A DNA stretch of 58,780 nucleotides from contig JAGTJM010000118.1 in NCBI GenBank assembly GCA_020747015.1, positions 1 through 58,780 on the forward strand. The letters run 5' to 3'. The notes beneath the pieces are model-generated. The model worked only from the letters and a program-made list of their open reading frames with translations, was not told the origin of the DNA and searched no databases. The DNA comes from Pyrenochaeta sp. MPI-SDFR-AT-0127 (taxonomy: Eukaryota > Ascomycota > Dothideomycetes > Pleosporales > Cucurbitariaceae). Made by a program: the position numbers and the translations under genes. Positions 31,662 to 42,864 of the stretch are shown one piece after another; the stretch's first letter is position 1; each line of letters begins with the position of its first letter.

Positions 31662-32271
31662 GGGCGATGTAGATGACGCGCACAGCTGGTTACGGAAAGC
31701 TGCGCATATTCTCATGGTGTGGTATCCCTGTGTATTTAGAGGTGGTTATTAATTTTGGAGGATCATGGTCACTTCTTCGATATGAGTAATTTAGCCCTCG
31801 TTTCGGACTTCTTTTTATCATGCTCTTTGATCCACTAACTGCGTTTTGTCGCTGAGCTTGGCAAGCTATCCAGGACACTCCCACCAAACCTTGTAAATAT
31901 TGCATGAAATGGCTCGAGCGCACCAGATTGGCCAGACCGCTCGTAGTATCGGCGGCTCTTCGCATTACGTCTCTCTGCAACTGTGTAGGTGGATGCCGCC
32001 CTATACCCTGATACACTGATTTATTCAATCGTCATTTCTTTTCGATCGTAGAGGAAGAGGCTACAACGAATTTTCTTATCACGCCAGCGTCTTTGATTAC
32101 TGTCATTGGAGATTTTGAAGTCTTGTTTAACTTTCTCCACCATGTACTACTATATGATGAAGAAATGCTCGCAATTGAGTATCTAACAACCCCAGCTTGT
32201 ATAGACGATTGCCCTATAGAAATACTGGACGTGACAACCACTTTGATACAAGACGACCTCGTTACTCTAAT
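31662..32271. other. intergenic between convergent GMC and HET genes, nothing recognised
   Basis: 610 bp between the 3' ends of two converging genes. Short frames on both strands have no recognisable features. Confidence 0.4.
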
Positions 32272-34227
32272 TCACCCCAGCCTTACCCTTCTCCATTCAC
32301 TCTTCCACTCGATGTTCCCCACCGAATAACAAGATGCCTTACCCACCCTCTCCCAGAAATCTCCTTTACACTCGACAAGCAAAAATTGCCTTCTCTTACC
32401 CACTCCCCACGGCATGTGGATGGCCAAGAGGTTTTCCGGCCGGAGGGTCAGAAGCAGTTGTGTTTGTGCATCTAGCACGGTATCCCACCGTAGCTGCGAA
32501 AGATCAAGTAGTAGTCCACTCGTTGTTTCCACACACAGCGTGATACCGGGGAGCTCGCCATGGTGCGATTTGTCTCGAGGAGTTCGCGTCCTGACACGCG
32601 AACAGTGTGCTGAAATATGCAGGAATCGGCTTAGAGCATTTACATTGTTTGTGAGAGCAGCGTACTGTTTTTGATAGGCTGGCCAGCTCAGTACATCTCC
32701 TGCCGCTGTTTCAACACATATGTCAACAAGTGTTGAAGGCGGGCCCTCCCAGGGCCCAAAAGCGGCAAGTAGGTAATCCGCATCCCACACCACGCTGGTA
32801 CGCCACCCGGTCCATGACCAGCTTGGAAAGCCATGGCGTCGGTTTGATGCATTGTCTGTATCCCATGAGAGGTTATGGACCAGGTAATCCATAGCCCCCG
32901 GCCAGATACTGTCTGATGTGAAAAAGCGCTTGGTGAAATACGGCAGGCCCCAGATATGTCGTACGCTACGTTCGCTTTCGAAGTGATGCAATGTTCCTAG
33001 GATAGCATTCAGACTATCGCTCTCGTGAGAGAGCGATCGCGAGGAGTATTCTTCGATTCGGACAAAGACGTCATCTGTATGGCCGCATCGGTTCAATGGG
33101 AAAATACCTACTTTGCCATATCCAGACATGGCCCTTGCGGCGGTCGAAAATAACTGCTCGTGATCATGCAACCTTGTGAGTGTGTCGTTTGAACTCGGGA
33201 TGCCTTCGAAGCAGTACAGTCCCTGGCATTCAAAGTACATTTGCTTTTCGGTAAAGATGAGGCGTCTTGTTGATAGCAAGCCTTCCTGGAATGTCCAGGC
33301 CCGCGAAGCCCAGACGCTCTTACGAAGCTCATCGGCGACCAGGAAGGGTAATGATTTTAGCCGTTGGGTGGAGCAACTCTTTCTAATCTTGCTGATACCA
33401 GCAAGGCCGTAGGAGCTGTGCGATCCGGCTGCGGCAATGATAGTCAAAACCGAATTCTCGTAGATGACGTCCATTTGCCTGAGCTTTGTGTGAAAGTCTT
33501 CTTTGCGCTGGTCGATGCAATATTTATCAACCCAGAGATAGTTGTAACCCAGACCCTTTGTGACGGTGATGGCGTCCTCTATAGTCTGAGGTAATGGTAC
33601 TGGGAGAGATGATTCCTGTAGCGAGGACCTTTCCTGCTCTGGATGATTTCCCCATACGTAACTGAGTGTGACATAATTGCCTCGAGCTGGGAGGGGAACA
33701 ATAACGCGATTCTCACAGTCGATTACCATAAGGTCAATTACGCGCTTCTTTGATCCCTGACACCGCCGCCAGTGCTCTTGTACGCAGAAATCGAGCCAGC
33801 GTCGTGCAAGCCGGAGATCTACTTGTGGCTGGATTGGCTGCAGTGTGGAGCGACCCATCCTCGTTGAGTCGAAAATCAGTGAACTCTTAAGGTTTTCAAA
33901 TACAGTCTTATTCTCGAGAGAATCTTTGGGTACGACGATTAAGGCGGGTATCTTTATCATGTCGAGGTACTCCCACTCATGCGGGCCAGGCTGAATGAGG
34001 AGAATGTCATAAGGTTTGTTTGGTGATTCGCAACCACATGTTTCGAACAGAAATCTACAAAGAGAACAAGATCGATTCGAAGACAACGAGTCCAGTCGCG
34101 CAACTAGCTGAATTCTATGTGTTCCGTTTGGTTGGAAGATATTTTCAAGATCTAAATCGGCGCATTGAGCGCATAGACCCTCAGCGTCGGTAAGAGCCGC
34201 TTCCGCAGGCGAGGACTGGGCCTCCAT
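32272..34227 (-). CDS. HET-domain protein (heterokaryon incompatibility type), 651 aa
   Basis: Single exon. The N-terminal region has the cysteine pairs common in this family (CAQCADLDLENIF and CSLCRFLFETCGC). The HET domain runs from about residue 185 to 340: YVTLSYVWG, LPQTIEDAITVTKGLGYNYL, WVDKYCIDQ, QMDVIYENSVLTIIAAAG and RAWTFQEGLLSTRRLIF, the canonical block order. The C-terminal part (FPSWSWTGWRT and beyond) is also typical. HET-domain proteins trigger self/non-self recognition and programmed cell death in moulds. Which partner this one senses is unknown, since the variable C-terminal half carries no WD40, ankyrin or NACHT module. The gene appears intact. Confidence 0.92.
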   Translation of the reverse strand: MEAQSSPAEAALTDAEGLCAQCADLDLENIFQPNGTHRIQLVARLDSLSSNRSCSLCRFLFETCGCESPNKPYDILLIQPGPHEWEYLDMIKIPALIVVPKDSLENKTVFENLKSSLIFDSTRMGRSTLQPIQPQVDLRLARRWLDFCVQEHWRRCQGSKKRVIDLMVIDCENRVIVPLPARGNYVTLSYVWGNHPEQERSSLQESSLPVPLPQTIEDAITVTKGLGYNYLWVDKYCIDQRKEDFHTKLRQMDVIYENSVLTIIAAAGSHSSYGLAGISKIRKSCSTQRLKSLPFLVADELRKSVWASRAWTFQEGLLSTRRLIFTEKQMYFECQGLYCFEGIPSSNDTLTRLHDHEQLFSTAARAMSGYGKVGIFPLNRCGHTDDVFVRIEEYSSRSLSHESDSLNAILGTLHHFESERSVRHIWGLPYFTKRFFTSDSIWPGAMDYLVHNLSWDTDNASNRRHGFPSWSWTGWRTSVVWDADYLLAAFGPWEGPPSTLVDICVETAAGDVLSWPAYQKQYAALTNNVNALSRFLHISAHCSRVRTRTPRDKSHHGELPGITLCVETTSGLLLDLSQLRWDTVLDAQTQLLLTLRPENLLAIHMPWGVGKRRQFLLVECKGDFWERVGKASCYSVGNIEWKSEWRRVRLG

Positions 34228-34896
34228 GACTTGTTAAGGCTCAATATATGTTTGTTGAAGGTGCTTGATGGTGCTTGAAGATCAGCTCGTGATGAAGCTC
34301 CTAAATACCGGCCTAGGCAGCATCTTAGCCACCATCGTAATCAACAAGGCTGAGCCGCGAGCTGTTCACGGCCAAGCATCCTCCGATAGACGATTTCCGG
34401 AGATCCACGAGAGTATAAAGCGTATCCTCTGCTGACAATGTTAGACGGACTGACTCGATCTCTACCTAGGCGACTGTACCGTCCGAGGGGTAGCAAAGGT
34501 TCCAGCCTTGGGCGCTACGCCAATTTTGGTATAGGTTCGGCTGCTAAAAATACAAGCTTCCCTGTCCATTCTTCCCCACACAGAGCCGCTGTCAAGTTTG
34601 TGGTCAGCACAATTGCACGTCAACGAGTGGAACATGGCATTGTTCACATCTTCACTCTCACAATATACAATATTTGAGAGGCAGATAATTCAATTGGCTT
34701 CCAATCATGCGAAAAGTACATTAATATCGACGAGAAAGGGGGAATAAGTCATCATACAGCCTCGCCGAGCTGTTTTCTGCCATAAAAATAAAACACGCTT
34801 AGATCAAAGACGGGCAATCAACATGCGCCTACGCTTCAACCTCTCCATGACTCCTGTCTCCAGATAAAGTGAACTTCAAGATTGGCACAGGATACG
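34228..34896. other. intergenic, nothing recognised
   Basis: Promoter of the HET gene (left) and 3' flank of the APSES gene (right). The plus frame 34438-34677 shows no domain features. Confidence 0.4.
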
Positions 34897-37596
34897 CTAT
34901 GCATCTACACCCTCGACCTTTCTCAGAAACTCTCTGACGCGCCCCACCTCAACACCCTCTCCTTCTTCACTGTCTAGCGCGGCTACCAAGCCCTCAAGAC
35001 ACTCTTCAATTCTACTCTCTTCCACTTTTGTACACAGGCTGACCACTTTCCGGTACATTTGCTCCAACTGGCCGTCTTTCTCTTTTAGCTTTCTGCTGCG
35101 GTTGAGTAGGGCAGAATTGGTGGATGTGTACGTATCGAGTCGATGGCGCAGGATAGAAACCGAGGGAAGCTGTTGGACGGCGAAATTTTGGTATTGGGGC
35201 TGATGGGCGATTTGTGTGAGAGTGGAGGAGTCCAGTGGTAGTGGAGTGGATAGATATGAAGGCCCATCGGATGCGTGGCGGATGAGATGCTCGCCGGCTT
35301 GTCTCAGCTCGTATGGGAGGTCCTCTTCCTTGATGATAATGCCGGCTCCTTCTGCATCGGCGTATCCAATTCTCCGCTTCTCGTGCAAGTCTTTTGCACC
35401 AGCGTTGACTGACAGCATATGCCGTTGCGGCTCGAGCCAGCGCTTGAGATTCGCTATTCGCTTTGCACGGTCCTGTCGTATTCGGAGACGCATTCGGAGA
35501 TTTTCAAGTTTTTGCTGCTCCTGCTTTTGTTGGCTGGAGAGCTGTGTGATGAGATCATTTGTGCGATCTATCGCGTCTTGTTTCAACCGCGCTTCTTGAG
35601 TGAATTGCATGCTGGCTGATTGCAGAATGCCGCTCATCACTATGCATGTCAGTATTGGACTCTTGATGGGATTGAAGAAATGACTTACGAGGCTGTATCT
35701 CTCGGCTTGTCTCCTCCACTTTGCTTAATGGAGCCTTGCCCTTGCTTGGACTGCTTACTGCCAAAACTGTCTCGCCGTCACCCAGATCGCTACCTACGCC
35801 AAAGTCAATTGGTCGCGTCCCCTTGTGATTTGGTATCGTTGGATCAGCCTGGACTTCCATAAGCTGGGAGATGATGTTGCGATTGCCAATTCTCGCGGCG
35901 AGATTGAGGGCCGTGTTTCCAGCCTTGTCCCGTGCATTTACCATCTCCTGCATGAAGCGCATCAATCCAATTGGCTTGGGGTAGTTGCTGCTTTCGTGGA
36001 AGGAGGTGATCTGATTGGCGCCAATGTTGCTGCGAACCAGATACTCGAGGAGGGCTTCCAGATAGTATTTGCTAGAGGCCGCGCGACCTTTTATGGCGCA
36101 CGTTACTGCAATGTGGTGGAGGATTGTGCGACCCTGTGCATCACGGAGCTCAATAAGCGGTGCAAGGATCTCCAGGGTCTCAGGGAAGCAGCTGTGATCG
36201 AGACTGTTATTCACCGATACTGCGCTCATCAGTGGTGTCTGGCCTGAAGCATTGCCTCGAAACATGTTGGCGCCCTTGGAGACCAGGAGTCGCATGAGAG
36301 ACACTCGAGCTAGCGTTGCCGCCCAATGCAACGCCGTGTTCGATGTGTTGTCGATTGGCATGTCAAGATCTGCACCCGAAAGATGCAAGATTGCGGGATG
36401 GTTTGTAAAGTCTGTCCTGGTCTGGTCTGCGAACAAGTCGGTCAACATGGCTTGTTTTTCTTCATTGTGCTTGGTGTCTGGATGGGGCAGAGGTGGCAGT
36501 GCCGAGGGGACCTCGCCGTCTGGAAGGCTAATCTGGTGTCCAGTTTGTTGCTGGTAAAACGATTCACTCGGCTCAGTCGGCGAGCCGAGGTCACGCATGG
36601 ACATGTCTGCCGCCATAGGCTGAGAGAACGATTCCTCCTGTGAAGCACGCATTCGCTTCCTGGGTGGCTCCTGGGGGTCTTCTATGCCGGTACCATAGGC
36701 CGAGTCGTGGCCGTTGGCGCCGCTGAAGCTGCGCTCCGAGGCTATGCTCTGCTGGCTGCTTGTGCGGAACGACTCCTGGCTGGCAATGGGGCCCTGTGAG
36801 GGGCGGCCCATACTGCGGCGCCCCTGGGACGAGGATGCTGGGCGTGGAGCGGGCGAGTTCAGCCGGGCGACCTTGTTCATAGCGGCGAGGGCGCTGGTGG
36901 CGGTGGAGGATATGTTGGAGAAGAAGGTGCCGCCGAGGTTCTGGCTGGTGGTGCGGCCGTCCATGCTCTGGGTGTAGAAGCGCTTCCTGTTTGCGGCCAT
37001 GGCCTGCTCCTTGGTGGGCGTCTCGATGCCCTGGCCCTGGTTGCCGTCGACGCTGATGTCGTAGTCGAGCAGCGGGCGCAGGATGTCCTCGACGCCGTAC
37101 TGGCGGCAGAACTCGCGTCCACGGCGGTAGTTGATCCACGTGCCCTGGTACTTTCCGTAGCCGCCCTGGACCTTTTCGTGCTCGCCCGTCAGAATCTCCT
37201 TCTCCAGGACCTTTGTGCGCTTGCCCTTGTCGACGCCGGCGACCTTGAGGATCTGGGTAGCGTTGAGCCAGCCGTCGGAGCGGCGGCGCATGACGGCGAC
37301 GCGGTTGACCTCCATTTCGTAGACGGAGACGCCCGAGTAGACGGCCTGGGAGAGTCAGCATGGTCGCCGCGACTGCATGTGCATGGGAGTGGGAAGGGGT
37401 GCAGCAGTGCAGCGGTGCATACCGTGTATATCTGCGGCTTGTCCATGGCGTGTTGCTGGAAGCCGTTCATGTCGGAGAAGGAGCGGTTGAAGCCCGGGGC
37501 GGCCATGAGGCCATGGGGGGGATTGGCGTACATGGCGGGCTGGGGCGGCGAGCCTGCTGGGAAGGACGACGAGAGCGAGGTGCGCGCGACTTGCAT
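34897..37596 (-). CDS. APSES/ankyrin cell-cycle transcription factor, Mbp1/Res-like, 857 aa
   Basis: Exons on the minus strand: 37596-37423, 37345-35689, 35639-34897 (introns 77 and 49 nt). The APSES DNA-binding domain spans residues about 59-165: YSGVSVYEMEVNRVAVMRRR, WLNATQILKVAGVDKGKRTK and GGYGKYQGTWINYRRGREF. A serine-rich linker follows, then ankyrin repeats (about 375-585; NTALHWAATLARV, GQTPLMSAV, GNTALNLAARIGN). The C-terminus is glutamine/lysine-rich and coiled-coil forming (about 620-750), where Swi6-type partners dimerise. In yeasts such proteins with Swi6 form MBF, which binds ACGCGT and drives G1/S genes. The start at 37596 adds a 58-residue exon with GFNRSFSDMNGFQQHA; a later Met in that exon is possible. 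It is divergent from the LYR gene. Confidence 0.9.
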
Positions 37597-37995
37597 TATG
37601 TCAGCGCAGCGCTGAGGGTGAATGCGCGGGAGGAGGAGGCGGACGAGGGTCAAATGGCGGTCATGGGGGGTGTGCGCAGAAATGGGCCGTCGTCGCCGTC
37701 GTCGCCGCTGCCTGGGTGCGCCGTGTCGTGGTGGTGCGCACTGGGCGTGGAGTCGCCGGGGATGCGTCGGGCGGTATGGGGTTGCGATTGCGATGGGCGA
37801 GACTCGACGGGTGCGAGGTCGTGGGCGGGGAGTGAATTGGCCGTCGTCGACCCCCAGGCCAAGGTGGAGAGAATCAAGCGCGTTCACGCGTCTCGGCTAC
37901 GGGCCCACGGCGGCTGCAGCGAATCACGGCGGCCGCCTGTTTCGTGTCTGGCTCGACCACACCACCCAAACCACAGACGGGTCGTGCATCGTGGC
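37597..37995. promoter_or_regulatory. bidirectional promoter of the APSES and LYR genes
   Basis: The 399-bp GC-rich gap between divergent start codons must hold both core promoters. It contains one perfect MCB word, ACGCGT, at 37886-37891, about 290 bp from the APSES start and 105 bp from the LYR start. Open frames crossing this region are products of the high GC content. Confidence 0.6.
37886..37891. promoter_or_regulatory. MCB-like site (ACGCGT)
   Basis: This hexamer is the binding site of MBF-type APSES factors in yeasts, and the neighbouring gene encodes such a factor. Autoregulation is inference; in a GC-rich 399-bp promoter a single hexamer can occur by chance. Confidence 0.4.
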
Positions 37996-39297
37996 ATGTC
38001 GTCGAGCCTCACGCCGCTGCATCTGCTGCGCGCCCTGCTGCGAGAGGCCTCGTACCTGCCCGATGCCACGGCCCGCCGCTACGTCCGCCGCTACGTCGTC
38101 GCCCGCTTCAAGGCCTACCAGCCCAGGCACCATGCCACGGCCTCGTTCGACGTGCACGCCGTCGCCAGGTACCGACACCAGAGCTTCAAGCGGCGCCAGG
38201 CTGCCGTCATCCACGAGCGCACCCGGCCGCTGCTGCGAAAGGGCCTCAAGGGCTTGAACTTCCTGCGCCGGGCCAACCAGGGCGAGGTGCCGTGTCTGCA
38301 GAAAGTCCTCTTCGTCGCCTATGGGCGCCTGGGCAGGCGAAAGTATGCGCTGCTGGACCAGCTGCTGCGCCCTGATCCGGCCATGGACGGCGATGCAGAC
38401 GCGGTGCCAGCCATAGACGCCCCCTCGCCGCTGCAGCAGCTCTACCACAGCAACAAGCGCTACCTGCGCTTCTTCGACGCACCCAAGGCGTCCTCCAAGA
38501 CCCATCACACCATCAGCATCTCCGCCCGCTACTCTCGCCTGCGCGCCGTCCTGGCCTCGCAGGCTCAGAAAGGCATCTCCATCCACCGCGAGCTAAAGGG
38601 CGCTGCCCTGAAGACGCCAATCCACAATGTCTGGGAGCGGCCCATGCCCATCAAGCGCGCCAGAAACAACGTCCGCCGATGGTATGCAGAGACCATGACC
38701 AGGCTGCTGCCGCCTCTGCCCAACCACGAGTGGGATCACCTGCACGCCATGGTCTCCAAGGAGAAGCATATCGGCTTTGCAAAGCCCAGGAAGCCTGCTC
38801 GTCTGCTCCATGGCCATCCTCCCACCCAAGGCGAATCCTTCACTGCCTCGCTGAAGGAGCAACTCGCACTAAACAAGCCGAGCCGAGCAGACAAGCCCGC
38901 GGGCATGCAACGGCCGCACGTCATCAACGTCAAGTTTATGCGTCGACTCTACGCCAGACTCCTTGTCCTGTGCTGCAAGCTAGAGTACGACCAGCCGCAC
39001 AGGAGCTGGAAGGCCGTCTGGGGCGAACCGCAGAAGAGCATCAGTCCCAAGATATACAACCTACCCACCGACGAATCGTTCTTTGCTGGCGTAGATGCAG
39101 CCGGCCAGCTCCCCACGGCGCCGAAGCCTTCTGCCTCTGGAATTGGCCCACCGAATCAGCTGCGCCCTGCCAAGGGCGATTATGTGCGCTTCCCCTTCTT
39201 CACAGAGTACCTTCCCAAGACTCATCCCATGAGGAAGGAGCTTGACGACTGGAAGAGAAGGCGTGCTGCCGTATCCGGGTCAGCATCGGGGCGGTGA
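37996..39297 (+). CDS. LYR-motif protein, Cup1-like, 433 aa
   Basis: Single exon. The frame is open further upstream, but ATG 37996 gives the family-like start MSSSLTPLHLLRALLREASYLPD, where L-H-L-L-R forms the LYR-type motif and a basic helix follows (ARRYVRRYVVARFKAY). The rest contains HQSFKRRQAAVIHERTRPLL, LKGLNFLRRANQGE and a long basic C-terminal region (RLYARLLVLCCKLEYD and a final FPFFTEYLPKTHP). LYR proteins generally work in mitochondria with acyl-carrier protein in Fe-S cluster or respiratory-complex assembly. The Cup1-like fungal group is poorly characterised. The upstream extension to 37360 is rejected because it crosses the APSES promoter. Confidence 0.75.
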   Translation: MSSSLTPLHLLRALLREASYLPDATARRYVRRYVVARFKAYQPRHHATASFDVHAVARYRHQSFKRRQAAVIHERTRPLLRKGLKGLNFLRRANQGEVPCLQKVLFVAYGRLGRRKYALLDQLLRPDPAMDGDADAVPAIDAPSPLQQLYHSNKRYLRFFDAPKASSKTHHTISISARYSRLRAVLASQAQKGISIHRELKGAALKTPIHNVWERPMPIKRARNNVRRWYAETMTRLLPPLPNHEWDHLHAMVSKEKHIGFAKPRKPARLLHGHPPTQGESFTASLKEQLALNKPSRADKPAGMQRPHVINVKFMRRLYARLLVLCCKLEYDQPHRSWKAVWGEPQKSISPKIYNLPTDESFFAGVDAAGQLPTAPKPSASGIGPPNQLRPAKGDYVRFPFFTEYLPKTHPMRKELDDWKRRRAAVSGSASGR

Positions 39298-39443
39298 GGC
39301 AAGCGCCACCGCCGAGGTCGAGTCCCGCAATTCTGCCACAACGCGACATACAAAGGGCGCGTTCTGCTGCGACCGACTCTCTCCGCCACCTCGAAGCCTT
39401 CCTCGCAGCCTGTTACCGTACAGACTCCATCCCACATTCCACA

Positions 39444-40020
39444 ATGGCATCCACTGGCGCCACAATTCGCCATGCAACCCGCAATGGTACGTTGGCCCAA
39501 ACACACCATCTCCCCGCCCTCTAACATTGTCTTCGCAGACGTCTCCACCATCCTAGATCTCATACGAGGACTAGCCGATTACGAAAAGTCATCCTCGTTG
39601 GTCGAAGCAACCGAAGAAACCCTCCTCAGAACCCTCTCGCACGCAGACCCCTCAGACCCAACCAAGTTCTCACAGGGCTTCGCCAAAACACTCCTCGTCA
39701 CCGACACCGATGGCACCGACGCAGCCTTGGCCGTTTACTTCTACAACTTCAGCACCTGGACTGGTGTACCGGGCATCTATCTCGAGGACCTCTACGTGAA
39801 ACCTGAATACCGGAAAAAGGGCTACGGTAAACTACTGTTGAAGGAACTAGCCAAGGAGGTCGTGAAGATGGGGGGCAAGAGACTGGAGTGGGCTTGTCTT
39901 GACTGGAATGAGCCAAGCTTGCAGTTCTATCAGAGTAAGGCTATTGGTGCCAAGACAAAGGACCAGTGGGTGGGATTGAGAGTAGAGGGTGATGCTTTGG
40001 GGAAGCTTGCCGAATCATGA
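39444..40020 (+). CDS. GNAT acetyltransferase, spermidine/diamine-type, 174 aa
   Basis: Two exons: 39444-39486 and 39539-40020, with one 52-nt intron (gtacgt...cgcag). Joined, the start reads MASTGATIRHATRND followed by VSTILDLIRGLADYEK. The fold marks are a central strand (AALAVYFYNFSTWTG), the beta4 strand with IYLEDLYVKPEYRKKGYG (R/Q-x-x-G-x-G/A acetyl-CoA loop, residues about 97-112), and NEPSLQFYQSKAIGA near the end. These match spermidine/spermine or diamine N-acetyltransferases. It should acetylate a polyamine or similar amine in the cytosol. Length equals the family's usual 165-180. The 146-bp gap after the LYR gene is short, so its promoter is compact. Confidence 0.88.
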
Positions 40021-40437
40021 TCACGCAGCCCAACAAGGCCGTGTTGGGTCCAATACACGATGCATTCACTGAATATACGACCATATCTTACTTAACAGAA
40101 CTGCAAGATATGCAGAAAAAGGCGCCCTGGCTATGCAGTGCATTGATGTACATTTCTCAATCTCATGATTTGATGATCTGCGACTAGGATTCTTTTGCCT
40201 ACCTCTCGGAACTGCCTCCGGCCATCACATCCTCCTTTGGCAAACTACTTACCTGGCGCTCTCCAAAGAGGCTACCGATCTACAAACCATCAAACTAATT
40301 GGGGCTTGTTCTCTCTAGCTTCGCGCGATGTTTCCCAGCCTCGGCTTGCTGGTTTCGAATGCAAATGATAAAAGCCAGTTCAGCAGCGACGTTGGTAAAT
40401 CAACTCACAACAACTTGATCTCATCTCAACTCACGCA
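40021..40437. other. intergenic, promoter of the HsbA gene
   Basis: No gene seen. The 60 nt before the ATG at 40438 are rich in CA/CT, as is common in leaders of highly expressed mould genes. Confidence 0.4.
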
Positions 40438-41086
40438 ATGTACTTCTCTATCACTCAGTTGCTTGTCATTCTTCCTACTTTCGCACTCTGCAGTGTCCTA
40501 CCTCCATCTCAGCGCGACATTCTTCCTACAGGACAGTCGGTCAAACAAGACGTCATCAACATTCACAATACCGTCCTAGCCCTCGATGCGACAGTCCGAG
40601 CATACAATGGGTCCCCGTTCCCAACGTCTATCGTCGACGGCACACCGGTACTTCTTGGCGTCGCGGAGATCCACCGCGTGAACCGTGCAGGTTTCCGACA
40701 TGCATTGGCTGCTCTCCCGTTTAGCGTCGAGGATAGTGTGCAGGTCATTGATACTGTTGTGTCGACTGGTCAGTGCATCCCACCACAACCATGAACAACC
40801 TCTGCTGACTCTCAAATTCTTGGAAATAGTAAACGTGAGCATCCCAGCTGCGACAACTCATCTCAAGGAAAAAGTGGCCGCATTCAAGGAGGGCCTGCTC
40901 ACCCCCGTCGTCATCGCCAGCCTTGCCCTCTTGCTCTATGATCATGACACGTTCAGTGCGGCAACGCTGGCGAAAATCAGTCCAAATGTCGGGCAGGAAA
41001 AGACTGAGCAAGGTGCAAATGCCGTCGCGAATATCCATAATGTTATCCAGGATGCGATTGTGTTCTACACTGCGAATGCGTTGTAG
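40438..41086 (+). CDS. HsbA-family (hydrophobic surface-binding) secreted protein, 195 aa
   Basis: Exons 40438-40768 and 40830-41086, with a 61-nt intron (gtcagt...aaatag) that joins TVVSTV to NVSIPAA. A signal peptide covers about residues 1-18 (MYFSITQLLVILPTFALC). The mature part is alpha-helical with VKQDVINIHNTVLALDATVRAY, a central LGVAEIHRVNR helix, LKEKVAAFKEGLLTPVVIAS and LAKISP...ANAVANIHNVI. This is the helical pattern of the hydrophobic surface-binding protein A / cell-wall galactomannoprotein family. HsbA of Aspergillus binds hydrophobic surfaces and recruits esterases. The protein lacks cysteines in the mature part, as usual. Intact. Confidence 0.85.
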
Positions 41087-41679
41087 CCTGTGCAGGGAGG
41101 TGGAGAGGTCAGAGGCTGGAAGTGATCATAGCGTCAGGTCCTTTTCATTAAACCTACGGGTCTCGCCGAGTAGACAACCAAGATACCGGTACTTTTGAAT
41201 ACCATCGACGATTCTTTGTTGCTTTGACGCCCTTGGAATTACGGCTGGGCGAATCCTCCAGACGTAAAAAGTCTTCCTCTCTCCTATTTCAATTGTCCCT
41301 AGATCCACTGTGGTCTTTCCAACATAATGCCCCATCCCTGTATTATCGGCCTGTGGTGTGGGCAGATATGGATCCACTTTCCCCGATTAATCATCCATTG
41401 CGAGCGGGAATGTCTTCCGGAGCACCAAACTCTTGCTTCTCACACTGCACTCTCCTTTGAGGGTCAAGGAAGCCTGTGTACTCAGGGTCCTATGTGAGAG
41501 ACACTGCGGTAGCTGGAGATATTGATGCACACCGGATTTACCCAGCTTGCTACAATTATGCCCTCCTCTTTGTTCCCTCAATGCCGACCAATGAAACGTT
41601 ATTGTAGTGACAGATTGGATTAGGAATCCAGAGTCGCTACTAGATGAAGGCTCGCTTCTACAGTAAGCCTCCAACTTAT
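41087..41679. other. intergenic between convergent genes, nothing recognised
   Basis: Between the 3' ends of the HsbA gene and the rhodopsin-like gene. Short frames on both strands have no domain features. Confidence 0.4.
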
Positions 41680-42864
41680 CTACGAAGCGCGACCTCCTGG
41701 TGCGGTAGATAGCTCAATTGTCGTTTCCTTGAGAATGTGTTTCTGGCTGTCGGCGTCAGACCGTTCCCATCCATCCCCTTCTTCAGGGTCGTGTCGGGAT
41801 CTGTTTCCGTGTGCAGCGTCCCGCCCCATGGGCGTCATTTGATGAGAGTGACCATTGAGTGGATTTGACTTTGTCGCATACGAAGACTGGCTGATGAACG
41901 GGATGAAGCGCATCAATGGCCGGAACGTGGCGATGCAGCCTGCGACAATACCGATGCCGCATTCCAATACAGACCACATGGCGATTTTAGATACACCGTA
42001 CATGTAATTTTCACGGCTCGTATATAGTGTGAAATACGCGAGGCGGACAATGGTTGCTGAGCTGGCTCTGCAAGTCGTCAGTTCTTAGTCCATGTCGCAG
42101 AACATGATTAAGATACTCACACTACACCCATAGCAAGCAGCCCGACCACGGATATCTTGACGCGCAACTTGAGTTGAATATCCCATAAGATGAAGGCTGG
42201 TAGGATGGCGCAAGCCCAGTCCGTAGTGATGGAGCAAGCCGAGAAGAAGTAACTAAAATTTGTGATGATGATTGGGTTTGGGCAGGTGCCAGCTCGAGAG
42301 TCCCAGTTCGCTGCGATAGGACGGCACCAGAGGGTAAGTGTGAGGGCTGCTGATACCGCGGCGATGAGAGCCAGACCGATGATGGCATACAATGGGATCT
42401 GGTAGCGTTTGGCTCTGGTAAATCGAAGCATAGCCATGCAGATACTGCACTTGATTGGAAAGGTAGACAGGCAATAGGTAACTTGACCAACCCAAAACCA
42501 CTGATATAAGTGGTCAGTACTCGGCGTTGCCCTGTCTATTATCCTTAACATACCTTGAGTCCGTCACGAACAGTCACTGGGTCGAGAAATATGTCAGGCG
42601 TGCCGACTCCATTATATGCAGAGCTGAGTAGAGCTCCTCCGGCTATGGTAAACAGGAACTACAAGTGGTGAGTGGCTTGAAGCGGTTCTGGGAGTGGGAT
42701 TGCCTTACGAGGCCAGCGACCATCATGAAGTCGTCAACTCCAAGACCTTTAATCCATCTTCTGACCCAAACGCGTGTGATGACAGCCATCCACGACAAGG
42801 CGAGCATCGCTATGGTCACACCCACGAGCGCACGCCCAGCGCTTGACTTTGGTGGAAGAACCAT
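41680..42864 (-). CDS. rhodopsin-like seven-helix membrane protein (fungal SAT4/PTH11-like group), 342 aa
   Basis: Exons on the minus strand: 42864-42709, 42658-42554, 42500-42121, 42067-41680 (introns 50, 53 and 53 nt). The product opens with helix 1 (ALVGVTIAMLALSWMAVITRV) and the conserved WIKGLGVDDFMMVAGL into helix 2. WVGQVTYCLSTFPIKCSICM, LYAIIGLALIAAVSAALTLTL, a CRPIAANWD..AGTCPNP extracellular loop and ITTDWACAILPAFILWDI follow, which is the family's hallmark order. After helix 7 comes a polar cytosolic tail. Many moulds have dozens of such genes with largely unknown ligands. Some are near secondary-metabolite clusters and some act like surface sensors (PTH11 with its CFEM domain, absent here). 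It is divergent from the epoxide hydrolase. Confidence 0.85.

Noticed and set aside
36591..37361. 256-codon minus-strand frame, arginine/proline-rich
   Set aside because: Out-of-frame reading of the APSES gene; composition is typical of GC-rich shadow frames.
37360..39297. 645-codon plus-strand frame as one large gene
   Set aside because: Its first 212 codons lie across the APSES first exon, intron and promoter and are compositionally driven by high GC. The family-like start is at 37996.
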